NCBI RefSeq assembly: GCF_028288465.1
Contig: NZ_JAQBNR010000053.1
Coordinates: 124,001-188,000, forward strand
From: Ferruginibacter sp.
GTDB taxonomy: Bacteria; Bacteroidota; Bacteroidia; Chitinophagales; Chitinophagaceae
DNA: 64,000 bases
Direction of reading: 5' to 3'
This document shows, in pieces, positions 37,201-45,581 of this stretch. The notes beneath the pieces are model-generated. The model was not told the origin of the DNA and made no database searches. It was given only the letters and a program-made list of their open reading frames with translations. The translations under genes were made by a program, and so were the position numbers. Each line of letters starts with the position of its first letter. The first letter of the stretch is position 1.

Positions 37201-38049
37201 TGACAAGCCACTGCCTTGTACTTTCTGAAAAAGAACAGATGTAATGCCTGTTTCGGGATGCTGTTGTTTATAGGCAATCATTATACGCAGCAGCTGCTCT
37301 TTTATCTTTTCAGCTTCTGCACTTAAACTAAAGGGAATGATATTATCTGTTATGGCCTGCTGAAAACTTTTCATCACCACATCTATATTTTCATACATCA
37401 TGCCTTCCAGTTTCTGATTCAGCAATTGCTCATAAGTAGGCGCCGAAATATTTTGCAACAACCGTTGTGTTGTATCACCCGGAACCCCTTCGCGAAGCAA
37501 CCCATAAAATACCGCGGCATAAATTTTTGTTTGAGATTGAAAGCGGTATGCCATCGCAAGCGCTTCTATCCTGTCGCGTGAAACGCCGGTTTTATTGATC
37601 AGGAAGGTGATGTCCTGCACATCTGCATTTTCAGTCAACACATCCAGTGTGAGTTTGCCAGTGTAGGGCGTTACAGCCGCCAGCACCTGTTCCAGTTCTG
37701 AGATGCCCTTATAGGGTGTAGCACCCAGCGAGATATCGATGGTCAGTCGCGCAGGTGCATTGTAAAAAATATCCGTTTGTTTAAGTACTGCACCAGCAGG
37801 ATTATATAACCGCAGAAACACATCCGCCGCATCTTTATCTGTATCTGCAAATTGTTGCTGTGAGTATGCAATGGTATAAAAACCCTGGTCGTTTGTTTGT
37901 GCCTTCCCTAACGCTTGTTCAGATCTTATATCCTTATCAAATGCAGTAACTATTACGCCCGGCATTGGTTGCTGGTACTGATTTCTGACAGTTCCGGAAA
38001 TTGAATAGCGGCCATTGTCGCCACGGGCAGATGCAGGTGTTGTGTTCAT
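28237..38049 (-). CDS. Tc toxin complex TcA-like subunit (giant pore-forming component)
   Basis: This 3270-residue protein is larger than the usual TcA of about 2500 residues. The first 110 residues form a carboxypeptidase-regulatory-like beta domain (RYSISGTVRNQYQQPMPG). About residues 580-600 hold the VRP1-type motif SVYGAASYLTDVMHFL after a CECDEC cysteine cluster. About 1700-1850 is the ABC-toxin N-terminal/neuraminidase-like region (MKYYRLWEANRKVFLYPENW, then a tryptophan-rich segment). About 2600-2800 is long heptad-like helix, as in the central channel. From about 2850 the TcB-binding C-terminus follows (LDYPGHYFRRIKSVSLSIP). No signal peptide or T9SS sorting domain is seen, so the export route is unknown. 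It follows the TcB-TcC gene by 56 bp and is probably cotranscribed. Confidence 0.9.
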   Translation of the reverse strand: MNTTPASARGDNGRYSISGTVRNQYQQPMPGVIVTAFDKDIRSEQALGKAQTNDQGFYTIAYSQQQFADTDKDAADVFLRLYNPAGAVLKQTDIFYNAPARLTIDISLGATPYKGISELEQVLAAVTPYTGKLTLDVLTENADVQDITFLINKTGVSRDRIEALAMAYRFQSQTKIYAAVFYGLLREGVPGDTTQRLLQNISAPTYEQLLNQKLEGMMYENIDVVMKSFQQAITDNIIPFSLSAEAEKIKEQLLRIMIAYKQQHPETGITSVLFQKVQGSGLSEEDTKRVMEDLSKHQGDYQSFFAALNEDPTFSGNTDRLDTMFQLSQLTGDHLPLVNHLVNTQDIKKVADIKKLAANTASDWEKIIAEQKFETPPSTKDSSFTDRVKTFAKKLETTFAKKFPTTAFTARLKQDEKATPEQKNKLVDFFDANPDFDLEHHRIENFLAANPAAIAPETKPLVAGQLRRLQRVFKLAPTYEASSALLGKGIHSSQQIYSMGKDRFMKTFAADLGKKETSQIFNNAAKMYASTIAIAGNMHGLATASKLSVLPNYQGIMKASSAAKEIPNLDVLFQHADFCECDECRSVYGAASYLTDVMHFLSQRMTDSTGTVRDRLLERRPDIGDIDLNCDNTNTQLPYIDIVNEILEEAIVPSVFSIAASFSANLPVFVPLVNTDPQPDKQHAINTVLLNELTTHTADVPHIDVLLTKDAMVSDAYQAMGSSSTQWIIRDKFIVLKLTAVAAKINVQLLHQTLLSTDELSANPEYTNVKVYDNFLKTAKRPFGLPFDLFSTEGNIYLTKLGIGKADLVRIFAKEHLPIANPPAVELEEAFAFLEVSFEERDLIFKEDLINPANYWGTLAASASVEVDLFLQYTGLEYADLQTLMNLQFINPLKDSKIDHDDLSCDLDKQHITNITPTKFDHIHRFLRLFKKLSFSMEELDACILCPAIGSGKMDANFAWQLHHLLQLKNRLDLDLFPLLTFYEDIQSTGENNLYNNLFQNKQITYPLNPDFALANVNSGISITDIHKSVIQSATFISGDELNVLLADSAITTLTLANLSLIYRNVLLMQSQSFTADDVRIAKQVIPAAIFATPVDTMDFLAKNDLLNTAGITVWELNYILRQQNDATNSLVPAEEIMTVNLGELQKALLQIQAATAVQPDANGDLLTKWLNDPLLKWDTTITAKLITILKTIDDDAYVNNIIPSNYTFLKNLRVQYDQPFHEVTLANLTPIETLSQLSANINYNAGTKQLEFTGAMTANEQMALLAAFADQDYADAVNQLFTDSQGSANTTAALAALPVLTAYAPAAGQLVYDSNKKTLRFIGYMDAALRDALKNFYNNPNLVRDALGNLFGTQQTDNSSANIFFASNGDIDTSLKTLDFAHIAQRFDLLLQKIAPFYKNIQQRSAIQNRISGWFSVDKTIAAQLLISLPAIYTDWTNTAFVQKINTLNSTNYPAKFNQYLKVAKISFVVSKLKIDAASLDWILTNATAVTITDLNTLPLAPVATPISASDFTAFENLINLFNLHHSYALSNSGATIVNILQDVMDGSKTLDAIETELSGLYGWDKTQIKSLVEAPNYLNLVTAPPATSDLKSIRILVRLYKCFSAMALLGVKAEDCINWSKPSLGFDDATKIKQTLKLNYADTDWLDVTQPLQNKLREAKRDALVTWLLANPGTNTWKDANDLYSYFLIDVEMSACQPTSRIVQATNAVQQFVQRCFMSMETDITVNADDPDQGSFDRKWKQWEWMKYYRLWEANRKVFLYPENWIEPELLPNQSSFFKDLQNQLLQNEVTQPNAEDAFMAYLEKLDGVARLEVKGMWYQDDNQTLHVIARTYGGDPKIYYYRQYVENRRWTAWEKIDLDINSDHIVPVVFNQRLYIFWAMFTEKARETPDTLPVPDLKESAFPIQKPDKYWQIQMAFSEYKKGKWSPKKISNNDASGIIEVSQFYDKTQQVYTPAKSKFLFSPVDLPQPDFSNLATYIEKKDIKGWWGAFLNDIENSLKQNGTLNINCYVVNDNNFYSYKGTFDLDPCRGYPVVTDNYVQINPHLFTRSGLDNMLDDESGSDTTNNFLAFPAQSSILNNTPGLFRNCMPLQAGFFDRMLYLMQVIFKANQYAFSDRRSTITLGTFLPFFYQDATYQQEKTGRTYYVTPEFSDNDTFELFYSDMEAWFLQLLELLEAIIAGDTAKEAEIKDAMPQIPQGKRILVLYHFYNFYHPTSCYFMRQLFNKGIDGLMSRQTQLKGDIAYDSNPAKFSFNTTYAPQFNVYRGQPVTYPNAVTDTTPGYPREDVDFNIQSGYALYNWELFYHAPLMIGMRLSENQQFEDADKWFKYIFNPADASPYPAPDKFWVTKPFFMNVVNVAGKTKYDLQRIENIMFGIADPASAHPNDLDKSVEDWRVNPFQPHFIAQYRTVAYQKTTVMKYLDHLIRWGDYLFTQHTMESVTEATQLYVLAGQILGNEPKIIPPAYEVPVNNYYQLEKKLDTFSNVLVEIENLLPMHTYQGLDFSNPDNPDLPSLQALYFCIPFNDNILQYWKTIADRLFKIRHCLDIQGVFSPLSLFAPPIDPGMLVRATAAGLDLSSVLNDMNAPLPFYRFVIMIQKATELCNEVKSLGASLLAALEKKDAEHIALLRSGQEIKLLSAVMKMKTLQIAESDNQLNNLLKQKELLTIRRDYYQQLLSSGLNDGETVALVLNNASTIIDTGIAVGYALAGGLKLIPDFILGASGFGGSPHATVTTGGQSFGNSAEDLVRNLQAIATALDKNASLMSTNASYQRRADEWRNQLNNANKELEQVDVQILGAQIRQEIANTDKENQQLQIDNAKESDDFMHSKYTNEDLYAWMIGKISTTYFQSYQLAYDAAKKAERCFRYELGLSDSDYVQFGYWDSMKKGLQSGESLMYNLKQMEMAYYEKNRREYELTKYISLAQLDAVALLKLKETGQCFISLPEELFDLDYPGHYFRRIKSVSLSIPCVAGPFTTIGCTLTLMNNSLRIDSTSVADAKKYPRKSTNGIPADDPRFRDSAGTSQSIVLSHGQTDSGLFELNFRDERYLPFEGAGAISSWHLQFPFANTKDKSGTKVNTLLQQFDYNTITDVVMQVKYTAREGGDALKLNASDSLNNKINQMLVSLKDKGLTRIISARHEFPNEWYQFLNPVLITDDQVLSINLTKDRFPFFVQENQVKINVIELAADRTAGSILTHIPGIVLTPAPNPNAAQDLTADGIYGNLLHKSMNYVANNQVPGVWKITNPVANPRITADQVNDLMIILHYSVS

Positions 38050-38105
38050 CGTTCAAAATTTGGAGGTTACTATTTATACTTTTTTATATGCTGTATTTAT
38101 AAGAA

Positions 38106-41100
38106 TTAAAAACTGCCCTGCACGCCCAAAAATCCACCTGTTCCCCGCAACGGCGGTGCGGTGGTGACGGTTGTTAAATTGGTCTTGTCATCATACTTCA
38201 CATCAAACGGCGAATCTTTTGAGGCAGGATTATTTACAAAAAGAGACGCACCAAATTCAACCCGGTTACCCAACAAACTGGTGGTAAGTGTAAGGTTGGT
38301 AGTGAAATTGGGCGCTGCCTGCGGTGCAACTTTCAAAGCCGGTGCTACAGTAAAGCGACCGATGGCAGTCGGCTTTTCCAATTTGATGGAACCTTCGCCA
38401 CCACCACCACCAAACTTGGCCCCAACTGTTAAACTTGCCGGTGCTTCAATTTCCTTGCGCAATGCTTCCTGTTGTTTTTGTTCGTTGGTTTTTGTTGTTG
38501 TACCTGCAGAAGCCGGATCTTGTTTTTCAGGCGATTTTTTTTCATCCGGATTATCTTTTTTGTCATCTTCCGGCGGCTTTTTCCCACTCAGGGTTAACTC
38601 AAAACCATATACATCCGTCTTGTCATCTTTTTTCTCGTAACTAAATCCAAGCTTAAAGCGGTCATCTGTTAACTTGCTTGTTAATGTCTCTACGCCCAAT
38701 GAGGCAAGAGCGGTTACACCCTGCCGGGGATAAAAATTTCCTATGATGGGCACATCCAGTTTTGGGTTCTGCACAGCAATGGCACCAAGCGCTACGGCGA
38801 TCGGAACCAATATCAGCACACCACCAACAATCAGCGGCGCTTTATCTTTATCCCAATCGGCTTTTAAGGAAGTCGTCAGTTCGTTCAGCCTTGGATCAAC
38901 CAGCGATTTTTTCAAACCTTTCACCAGGTCAGTATCCAGCGTTAGCTTACCAACAGTACCTCCAACTTTGCCCAAATCCTTTTTTGCCTGATCACCGGTA
39001 GACGAATATACCGGCTGACCATTGGCATCATAAGTAGTTGTCCAGGTGCCACCATCCATGCCATTGAGATCCTTCTTCAATACCGGGTTATTACTGCAAT
39101 ACACATAATCATTGATGCCATCTTTTATACCTGTCGGATCCACTGCTGTCCATCTTGCCAGCCAGGGTGCATAATACCTGGCGCCGTGGTAATACAGTCC
39201 ACTTTCTTCATCCCTTTCTTTACCCGTGTAGCGGTAGCGTTTGGCTGTTTCTGTTTGATTGCGCATAGCCTGAAACGCAGTGCTGCCAAAGGGATAATAC
39301 TCTTCATAAGAAATAATGGCGGCATTGTTATCCAGCTCCAGGCAAGCCGTACCAAGGTGATTGGTATATTGGTAGCGTATTAAAAAAGGCAGCCCGTTGT
39401 CTTCCCCGGATGTGCGGGTTTCTATCAAAGCAATGCGCTGTTTGTCATCCATGATGTGCAATGTTTCTCTTGCAGTACTCACCACATTGTTTTGCTTTTC
39501 CCGGTATAGTTCATAGGTGTTTAAATAGATGCGTTCTTTTACCAGGTTACCATTCTCAATCACTTTTCTTACCCGCTGCCCGTTGCTGTCGTACACATAA
39601 TAAGCCGTACCGCCTCCGCCCAAATCTACCTGCTGTAACTGGTCGGCATAATTCCAGGCAAGCCCAAAATGGCCGTTCTGTAAATTTTGAAGATTACCGT
39701 GTGCATCATAACTGTAGCCGGTACTATTGGCTCCAACCTTTGTTTGCATAAGCCGGTTATCCGTACCGTTGCAGGTAAATATGCTGGTCCATTTATTCTT
39801 GAATACACCATTGCCTGCATTGTGTACAATACTGATCATGTTACCTACTTCATCATAGCTGTATTGCTCTTCATACCGCTGCATGGCATTCATGTCGCCG
39901 GGCAAAGTGAGGCGTTGGTTATTGAATTGCGTCTTATCTGCATCAAACTGATCGCTGGCTGCGTTCTGACCTGCATGTTCACGTCCCTGTGCATAAATCA
40001 GCCGGTAGACAGCGTCGTACTCAAATTTATTACTGGCTTCTACAAGTGCATTGTTGAAATAAATTGTTTGCTGGGCATTGTCGCCAATGGTCGTAATATT
40101 AGCTACGGGGTCAAATGTGTAATTCAGATCCTGCATGATGTCTGCCCCATTGTTGCGGGTAGTTAATAACCTGGTAAGATGATATGTTTTTTCATCGTAC
40201 TCATATCGGGTGGCGGTGTTGTTACCATATAATATCCGCTCCCGTTGTGCCTTTGCGTTATAGTCTATGTTTTGAACAAACAGGATATTTTGGTTCTGAC
40301 TCTTTACAAAAACATCCAGTTGCTCCAGCAACCCCGCTTCGTTGTAGGCTGGATGTATTTTACTGCCATCGGGTAATTGAACCTCAGTAGCCCGGTTCAA
40401 TGCATCAAATAAAGCACCGCCGCCAAAATTATCTTGTTCCAGCAACAGCATAGGATCGGCTACATTCCAGTCCACCACCTGCTTGTATTCTGACGCAATT
40501 TTTCTGTTACTGATTTTTACATTGCCTTTAAAATCGTATTGAGCAGTTTCGGTAAGGCCGCTCTGATCAAAGGATTGGAATAATTTTCCGCGAAGATTTA
40601 ACTGCTGATCGTTTGGTTGATTTTCGCCGTAGACACTGAAGTGAATCAATTTTTCAGGATTGTTATCCTGCACCTTTTCTTTCAACCATTGTTTTAAAGG
40701 CCGGTGCAATAGATCATATTCCGTTTTTATCCGGTGGTCACGATTATCCCAGGTAAAAACTGCTTTGCCCAATACATCATTAAAAACCAATCGTTCTCCA
40801 CCATCCATACTGTTTTGATACAATTGCTGCGACGCCATGTTATAGCTGTATTGCATCACGCTGTTATTACGGGCATCTATCACGGTCCGCAGATTGTTTT
40901 CAATATCCAGTAAATATTCGGTGGCATATTTTCCTGCAGGGCCATTATCAGCAATTGTATAAATGGTAAGACCCAAACTATCTACATGTTGCTGTGCCGG
41001 CGTATTGGCGTGTTTTGCGGCCAGCCATGCTGCCCGTTGTTCTGCATTGTTTGGTTCCGGGCCTGCCGGGTTTGGGCTGCCACGGTCTGCATACCACTGG

Positions 41101-44100
41101 CTTTCCAGCACCGTATCATTTTCATCCCAGGTCAATTGTTTCCAGCTGTCAAATTCAGTTTTGGAAAATGTTCCGTTGGCATGTTTGGCCAATATATTTC
41201 TGTTTAAGGGGTCATAATATAACACGGATGAAAAACCTATTTCCACCAACGCGGCTTCGCTTTCGTATTCAAATGTGGTGCTGAAAAAAGGCTCGTATTG
41301 TTTTACCGGGTTGCCTTTATTGTTGAGAATAGTTCGGCCACTACCTACCCAGCGAAGCCTGGGCGAAGTATCCACTGTTACTAAATTATTACCCTGCCAT
41401 TGCAAGGCCTTTCCCGGCTCTGCCTGAATTTTTGTTTGCAGGTTGTTGCCCATGCCGTTTGAATAGCCCACACTTAAACTAACCTTTGACGGGTTGCCGC
41501 CGCTTAATTCGCTTTCATGCGTTTCTCTTACTACATTGGCAAAACATACCGGCTGACTCCGGTTCATCCAGGCCAGCAAATCATAGTAAAAAAACGCAGT
41601 GGCCTGTTCTAAAAATTTATGCGGATCGTTGACTACTTCGTTTAAATCGGCCGGAACAACAACGTTATAACTGGTTAATGGAAGGTCACCATGATTGCCA
41701 TCGCCTTCCGAGCCGTGCAAAGAAGTCGCTATCACCATTCCCAGTTCATCAGTGATTACTTCACTGATGTTATTATTCAGATCCTTTAATATAACCGGCT
41801 GAATCGTACGGTAGTCAATGGTTTCAGCAGATGCGGTGTTCTGCAATGCATCGATTGTTTTGGTTAAGATCAGGTGATAGTCATCGTAAAATAATTTTGT
41901 TTCAATATCAAAGGGATCTTTTGACGCTACCGGTAAATAGAAGCGTTGCTTTGCATTTGCTGCCGTTTCTACACCTGTTAAATAAATATTTCTGCCGGAA
42001 GTCAGCCACCAGTTGGTGCCATCTGCCTGCACATATTTAGAATCCGTCAGCATTTGATTGACCACTTTTGTTCCATACAAACTGGTGACCAGCGAAGGTG
42101 TAAAAGCCAGTTTATACGTCTGACTTGTAAAGCCCAATGTATCTATTTGTAACAACGGCAAGGGCGTTACAAGGTCGTTATCAAGGTAGATGACACGAAC
42201 ATCTTCAATCAATCTTTTTTGCAAAGTTCCGTTGGCAGCCGTTTCATAAGCAATCATAGTAGCGACTGCAAAGTCAGCAAGTAATTGATTGATGCTAAAA
42301 GCGGTAACAGCATTATAAGTATTTTGTGTGAGTTCGTAGGTTTTGGTTTCAGCCAATGCCTTCAGCCGGTACGTTTCCGGAACATCAAATAAATTGGTGT
42401 AGTCGTTGGTAGTGTAAATAACATGCACCTTGTTTTGCTCTGCCTGTATACCGGCCGGTAATTGTGCATCGGTTTGCTTTCTTCCATACACAACGGATGC
42501 TGACTGCAGCACATTACCAAAATCATCCGTTTCCAAATTAAGGGAATGGGCTATGCGGGGATCATCCAGGTTTCTTTCATAACTAACCGATATTGCTTCA
42601 CTTTCATGGCTTAAAAAAACCGCGAACTTATTGACTGATGCCGGTTGCAACAATTTGATGACTACATTGTGGGTACTTACTTTGTAGGGTTTGTCTTCAT
42701 CTGCAGTTCCATCCATTGCATATACTTCCTGCCGCAGCGCCATCCCTTTACAGGCACGGAAAGCTTCCCTGTTTTCATCAGCAGTTAAGCCAGCGGGCAA
42801 AAGCGGTTTTGGTAAATCAAATTCAAAAGGCCCTTTGTTGTATTCTCCGTTAAACTGATCCAGTATCTTTTGTTCATTCACCCAGCCACCAGTGTGAAAC
42901 CAGGTAACTGTTTTAGCGGGCGGTTGATGCAGATCTTCTTCTACAACATTATTGGCATTGGATAACTTGAAGCTGGTAAAATCTTCCGTATCGAGTTGTT
43001 CCACTTTTCCAAAACCACGAAACTCTCTTTCTGCATGATCGTAATAGCCGTGATGATACACATACGCATTTGTAAATTGCGTTCCGGCCACTGCATCCTT
43101 TACAATCGTTTTCGCCACGCATTGCACAGGAAATGGCAGTTTGGTAATCCAGGGTTTACCGGCTTGTTTATCTGCCAGGTAATATTGGGTTGAGCTTTTA
43201 TATTCCCAGCTGGTTTCCTCACCAAAATTATTTTTGAAACCCTTCATGATGTAGGGCTTATTGCCTCCCATCAAATCGATATAGCGCATGGGCGAGGCCG
43301 CATATTTTTGTAAGGGAGACGACCATACAATACAAGCGGTGCCATTACCCAGCAAATCCATCACCCCCATTTGATTCGGTTGCTCTGTTGTGGGAAAGCC
43401 ATCAAAGGGCTGTACTTCGCCCCAGGCATTTCCGCCCAGGTTAATCCAAGCCCCGCATTGATTTTTACCGAGGTAAATAAGGTCGGTTGCACCGGTGCCG
43501 CTGATATCGGCCAGGTGCAGGTAAGCCGCATTGAACTGGTCTGCCCCATCAAACCAGGGAGCAAAATCCATATTTACTTTAGCCCCGAATTTTCCAAAGC
43601 CCATGTTAGGCCAGTAACAAATTTCGCCATTGCGGATACGAACAATATCTGTAAGCCCGTCACCGGTCATGTCTAACAAAAAAACACTTTGCGTATTATC
43701 CGCAAAAATTAATGAGGGACCGTGTTCTTCGTCGTACATTTTTGTGGCCAGCTCGGCAGAGTCATAGCCTGCGATTCCTTTGCTGGCATACCAGGTAAAT
43801 ACATTTTCTTCTGACACTATTAAATCTGCCCGGCCATCGCCATCCAGGTCTATCAACTTCGTATTGGCATCAGTAAACTTGATATTGGGCATTTGCTGAA
43901 AGGAACGAAATGGCTGCCAGGCGGCGTCCTCATTCAATTCAAAATAACCCATTGTACCCTGCTGTAAACTAACAATGAATTTTCTGCCATCTGCTTCAAG
44001 GTCCTGTAACTGCAGGGCACCATTGGCAATTCCGGTATAAGAGGGTTTAGGAATAACCGGTTGTGCGTTTGTAAAATTGCCATCGCCCAAATTGCTTTTA

Positions 44101-45503
44101 TAATACCAGGCATTGGCTTGTTCCGTCAGTATGCCCGCAATGCCTTCGCTGTATAAATCTGTCCATTGATAACCGGTACTTAAACCAACCGGATCGTTGG
44201 CGAGATTTTCAGGTGAGATAGTTTGGACGGTTTTATTCCAGTTCAGTTCCTGGTAAGTAAATTCCAGTGGCGGCATACTTTTTTTTGAGTAACTACTATC
44301 TTGTTTTTTGATATAACCACTTTCCTGCAGGGAGATAATATAATCTGCTTCAGCATTTCTTTTTTGTGCAGTAGTTGCTGAAGGATTTAGAAAAAGCTGG
44401 TAGCTGATATCAAGCGAGCGTACCAGGGTTGGCGCAGCATTAATACCATCATTTAATTCTTTAAAAAAATGAAAGAACAGCATGCGCCGGCACAACCGGT
44501 AGTTCCGGATTTCAAAGCCTGTTTTGTAATGTGAAAATGGCTCTGTGCGGCAAGGCCAATCCCGTTGTACCACTGGTGTTGGAATCAATTCATCATGATC
44601 ACCAAAATCAAGTACAGCTGCATAAAAATAAGCCGGGTTAGCAGGGAATGGCGGGTCGTAAGGATTTTTAAAATCCGGGAAATAAGGGTTTTCATTTCCG
44701 TATTGTACCTGTTTAAGATAGCTGTTGGTGCAGGGTGCATTTCCGTTTAACCGGTTGCGTTCAGATAAAACGGTCGGCACATTTTTAAAATCATCTTTCA
44801 GATAAGTTAGTTCAAAACAATTGCCTTTATCATCATAGCTCAGCTGCGGTAGCCATTTAAATATTTGTTGCTGATTGGCCGGGTTAAATATTTGTGCGGC
44901 AGGTGATCTTCCATAGATCGTAACGATGTTATTGCGGTCGGTCACCTTCCAGTAAAATGTTGCGGCATCCTTTGGCGTGATACGTTCTATCCGATGGAAA
45001 CTTCCTTCAATCCTGGGCCGGTATCTTTTAATGGTATACCCCGTGAGTGGTTCGGTAACTTCATCTGGCTGCCAGTTGCCTGTGCCATCTTTTTTAAGCT
45101 GCGGTACCAGGTCTTCAACACCGGTAAACATAAATATATCACTCTCTTCCGCATCTTTATATTCAGGCAATCGCTTGTCTGTCTTTCGCTGTATTGCCGG
45201 AAGATCCAACGACCAACCCAACCCGAATTCACCATTGCCGGAACCTGAATTGTAATTGAGCGACATGGCCGGAACGAAATTGCTTCTCGTTGTAGAAAAG
45301 GGAATGGCGAAAGAAACTGCGGCTGTGCCATTGGCTGCATTCACATTGAATTTGTCGTCAATATTTTTTAAGGCACCGCCACCTTTTGGCAACGTCACTG
45401 ACGGCGTTTGCTGTACGAAATTGTCAGCAGTATTATTTTGCTGAAACCCGGTAGCTGGTTTTGTATTTGTTTCGGTTGGTTTGGAAGAACGACGATTATC
45501 CAT
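38106..45503 (-). CDS. Fused TcB-TcC toxin subunit with SpvB, FG-GAP and RHS domains
   Basis: This 2465-residue protein combines TcB and TcC, which many Tc loci encode separately. The N-terminal SpvB domain is at about 35-330 (LPKGGGALKNIDDKF, GNGEFGLGWSLDLPAIQRKT). Beta-propeller/FG-GAP repeats lie at about 540-680 (LIDLDGDGRADLIVSEENV, DMTGDGLTDIVRIRNG), and the TcdB middle region follows. Many YD/RHS repeats lie at about 1450-2080. The RHS-associated core is at about 2100-2140 (YRYTGKERDEESGLYYHGAR, then AVDPTGIKDGINDYVY and NNPV), which in TcC forms the self-cleaving end of the cocoon. The last 325 or so residues are a variable cargo region I cannot assign. By family, the cocoon should hold the cargo and dock on TcA. 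Confidence 0.9.
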   Translation of the reverse strand: MDNRRSSKPTETNTKPATGFQQNNTADNFVQQTPSVTLPKGGGALKNIDDKFNVNAANGTAAVSFAIPFSTTRSNFVPAMSLNYNSGSGNGEFGLGWSLDLPAIQRKTDKRLPEYKDAEESDIFMFTGVEDLVPQLKKDGTGNWQPDEVTEPLTGYTIKRYRPRIEGSFHRIERITPKDAATFYWKVTDRNNIVTIYGRSPAAQIFNPANQQQIFKWLPQLSYDDKGNCFELTYLKDDFKNVPTVLSERNRLNGNAPCTNSYLKQVQYGNENPYFPDFKNPYDPPFPANPAYFYAAVLDFGDHDELIPTPVVQRDWPCRTEPFSHYKTGFEIRNYRLCRRMLFFHFFKELNDGINAAPTLVRSLDISYQLFLNPSATTAQKRNAEADYIISLQESGYIKKQDSSYSKKSMPPLEFTYQELNWNKTVQTISPENLANDPVGLSTGYQWTDLYSEGIAGILTEQANAWYYKSNLGDGNFTNAQPVIPKPSYTGIANGALQLQDLEADGRKFIVSLQQGTMGYFELNEDAAWQPFRSFQQMPNIKFTDANTKLIDLDGDGRADLIVSEENVFTWYASKGIAGYDSAELATKMYDEEHGPSLIFADNTQSVFLLDMTGDGLTDIVRIRNGEICYWPNMGFGKFGAKVNMDFAPWFDGADQFNAAYLHLADISGTGATDLIYLGKNQCGAWINLGGNAWGEVQPFDGFPTTEQPNQMGVMDLLGNGTACIVWSSPLQKYAASPMRYIDLMGGNKPYIMKGFKNNFGEETSWEYKSSTQYYLADKQAGKPWITKLPFPVQCVAKTIVKDAVAGTQFTNAYVYHHGYYDHAEREFRGFGKVEQLDTEDFTSFKLSNANNVVEEDLHQPPAKTVTWFHTGGWVNEQKILDQFNGEYNKGPFEFDLPKPLLPAGLTADENREAFRACKGMALRQEVYAMDGTADEDKPYKVSTHNVVIKLLQPASVNKFAVFLSHESEAISVSYERNLDDPRIAHSLNLETDDFGNVLQSASVVYGRKQTDAQLPAGIQAEQNKVHVIYTTNDYTNLFDVPETYRLKALAETKTYELTQNTYNAVTAFSINQLLADFAVATMIAYETAANGTLQKRLIEDVRVIYLDNDLVTPLPLLQIDTLGFTSQTYKLAFTPSLVTSLYGTKVVNQMLTDSKYVQADGTNWWLTSGRNIYLTGVETAANAKQRFYLPVASKDPFDIETKLFYDDYHLILTKTIDALQNTASAETIDYRTIQPVILKDLNNNISEVITDELGMVIATSLHGSEGDGNHGDLPLTSYNVVVPADLNEVVNDPHKFLEQATAFFYYDLLAWMNRSQPVCFANVVRETHESELSGGNPSKVSLSVGYSNGMGNNLQTKIQAEPGKALQWQGNNLVTVDTSPRLRWVGSGRTILNNKGNPVKQYEPFFSTTFEYESEAALVEIGFSSVLYYDPLNRNILAKHANGTFSKTEFDSWKQLTWDENDTVLESQWYADRGSPNPAGPEPNNAEQRAAWLAAKHANTPAQQHVDSLGLTIYTIADNGPAGKYATEYLLDIENNLRTVIDARNNSVMQYSYNMASQQLYQNSMDGGERLVFNDVLGKAVFTWDNRDHRIKTEYDLLHRPLKQWLKEKVQDNNPEKLIHFSVYGENQPNDQQLNLRGKLFQSFDQSGLTETAQYDFKGNVKISNRKIASEYKQVVDWNVADPMLLLEQDNFGGGALFDALNRATEVQLPDGSKIHPAYNEAGLLEQLDVFVKSQNQNILFVQNIDYNAKAQRERILYGNNTATRYEYDEKTYHLTRLLTTRNNGADIMQDLNYTFDPVANITTIGDNAQQTIYFNNALVEASNKFEYDAVYRLIYAQGREHAGQNAASDQFDADKTQFNNQRLTLPGDMNAMQRYEEQYSYDEVGNMISIVHNAGNGVFKNKWTSIFTCNGTDNRLMQTKVGANSTGYSYDAHGNLQNLQNGHFGLAWNYADQLQQVDLGGGGTAYYVYDSNGQRVRKVIENGNLVKERIYLNTYELYREKQNNVVSTARETLHIMDDKQRIALIETRTSGEDNGLPFLIRYQYTNHLGTACLELDNNAAIISYEEYYPFGSTAFQAMRNQTETAKRYRYTGKERDEESGLYYHGARYYAPWLARWTAVDPTGIKDGINDYVYCSNNPVLKKDLNGMDGGTWTTTYDANGQPVYSSTGDQAKKDLGKVGGTVGKLTLDTDLVKGLKKSLVDPRLNELTTSLKADWDKDKAPLIVGGVLILVPIAVALGAIAVQNPKLDVPIIGNFYPRQGVTALASLGVETLTSKLTDDRFKLGFSYEKKDDKTDVYGFELTLSGKKPPEDDKKDNPDEKKSPEKQDPASAGTTTKTNEQKQQEALRKEIEAPASLTVGAKFGGGGGEGSIKLEKPTAIGRFTVAPALKVAPQAAPNFTTNLTLTTSLLGNRVEFGASLFVNNPASKDSPFDVKYDDKTNLTTVTTAPPLRGTGGFLGVQGSF

Positions 45504-45581
45504 TGCAAAAAATGGTTGTTTAATTCGAGTAACTGCGCATTAATAACAGGATGGCTGAATAGAGTTCTGTCAGAGGATAAT

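Noticed and set aside
38106..38130. Terminal Phe of the TcC half as an outer-membrane barrel signature
   Set aside because: The protein has no signal peptide and the family is a soluble cocoon, so a single terminal Phe is not enough to claim a barrel. Kept only as a hint in the cargo-region finding.
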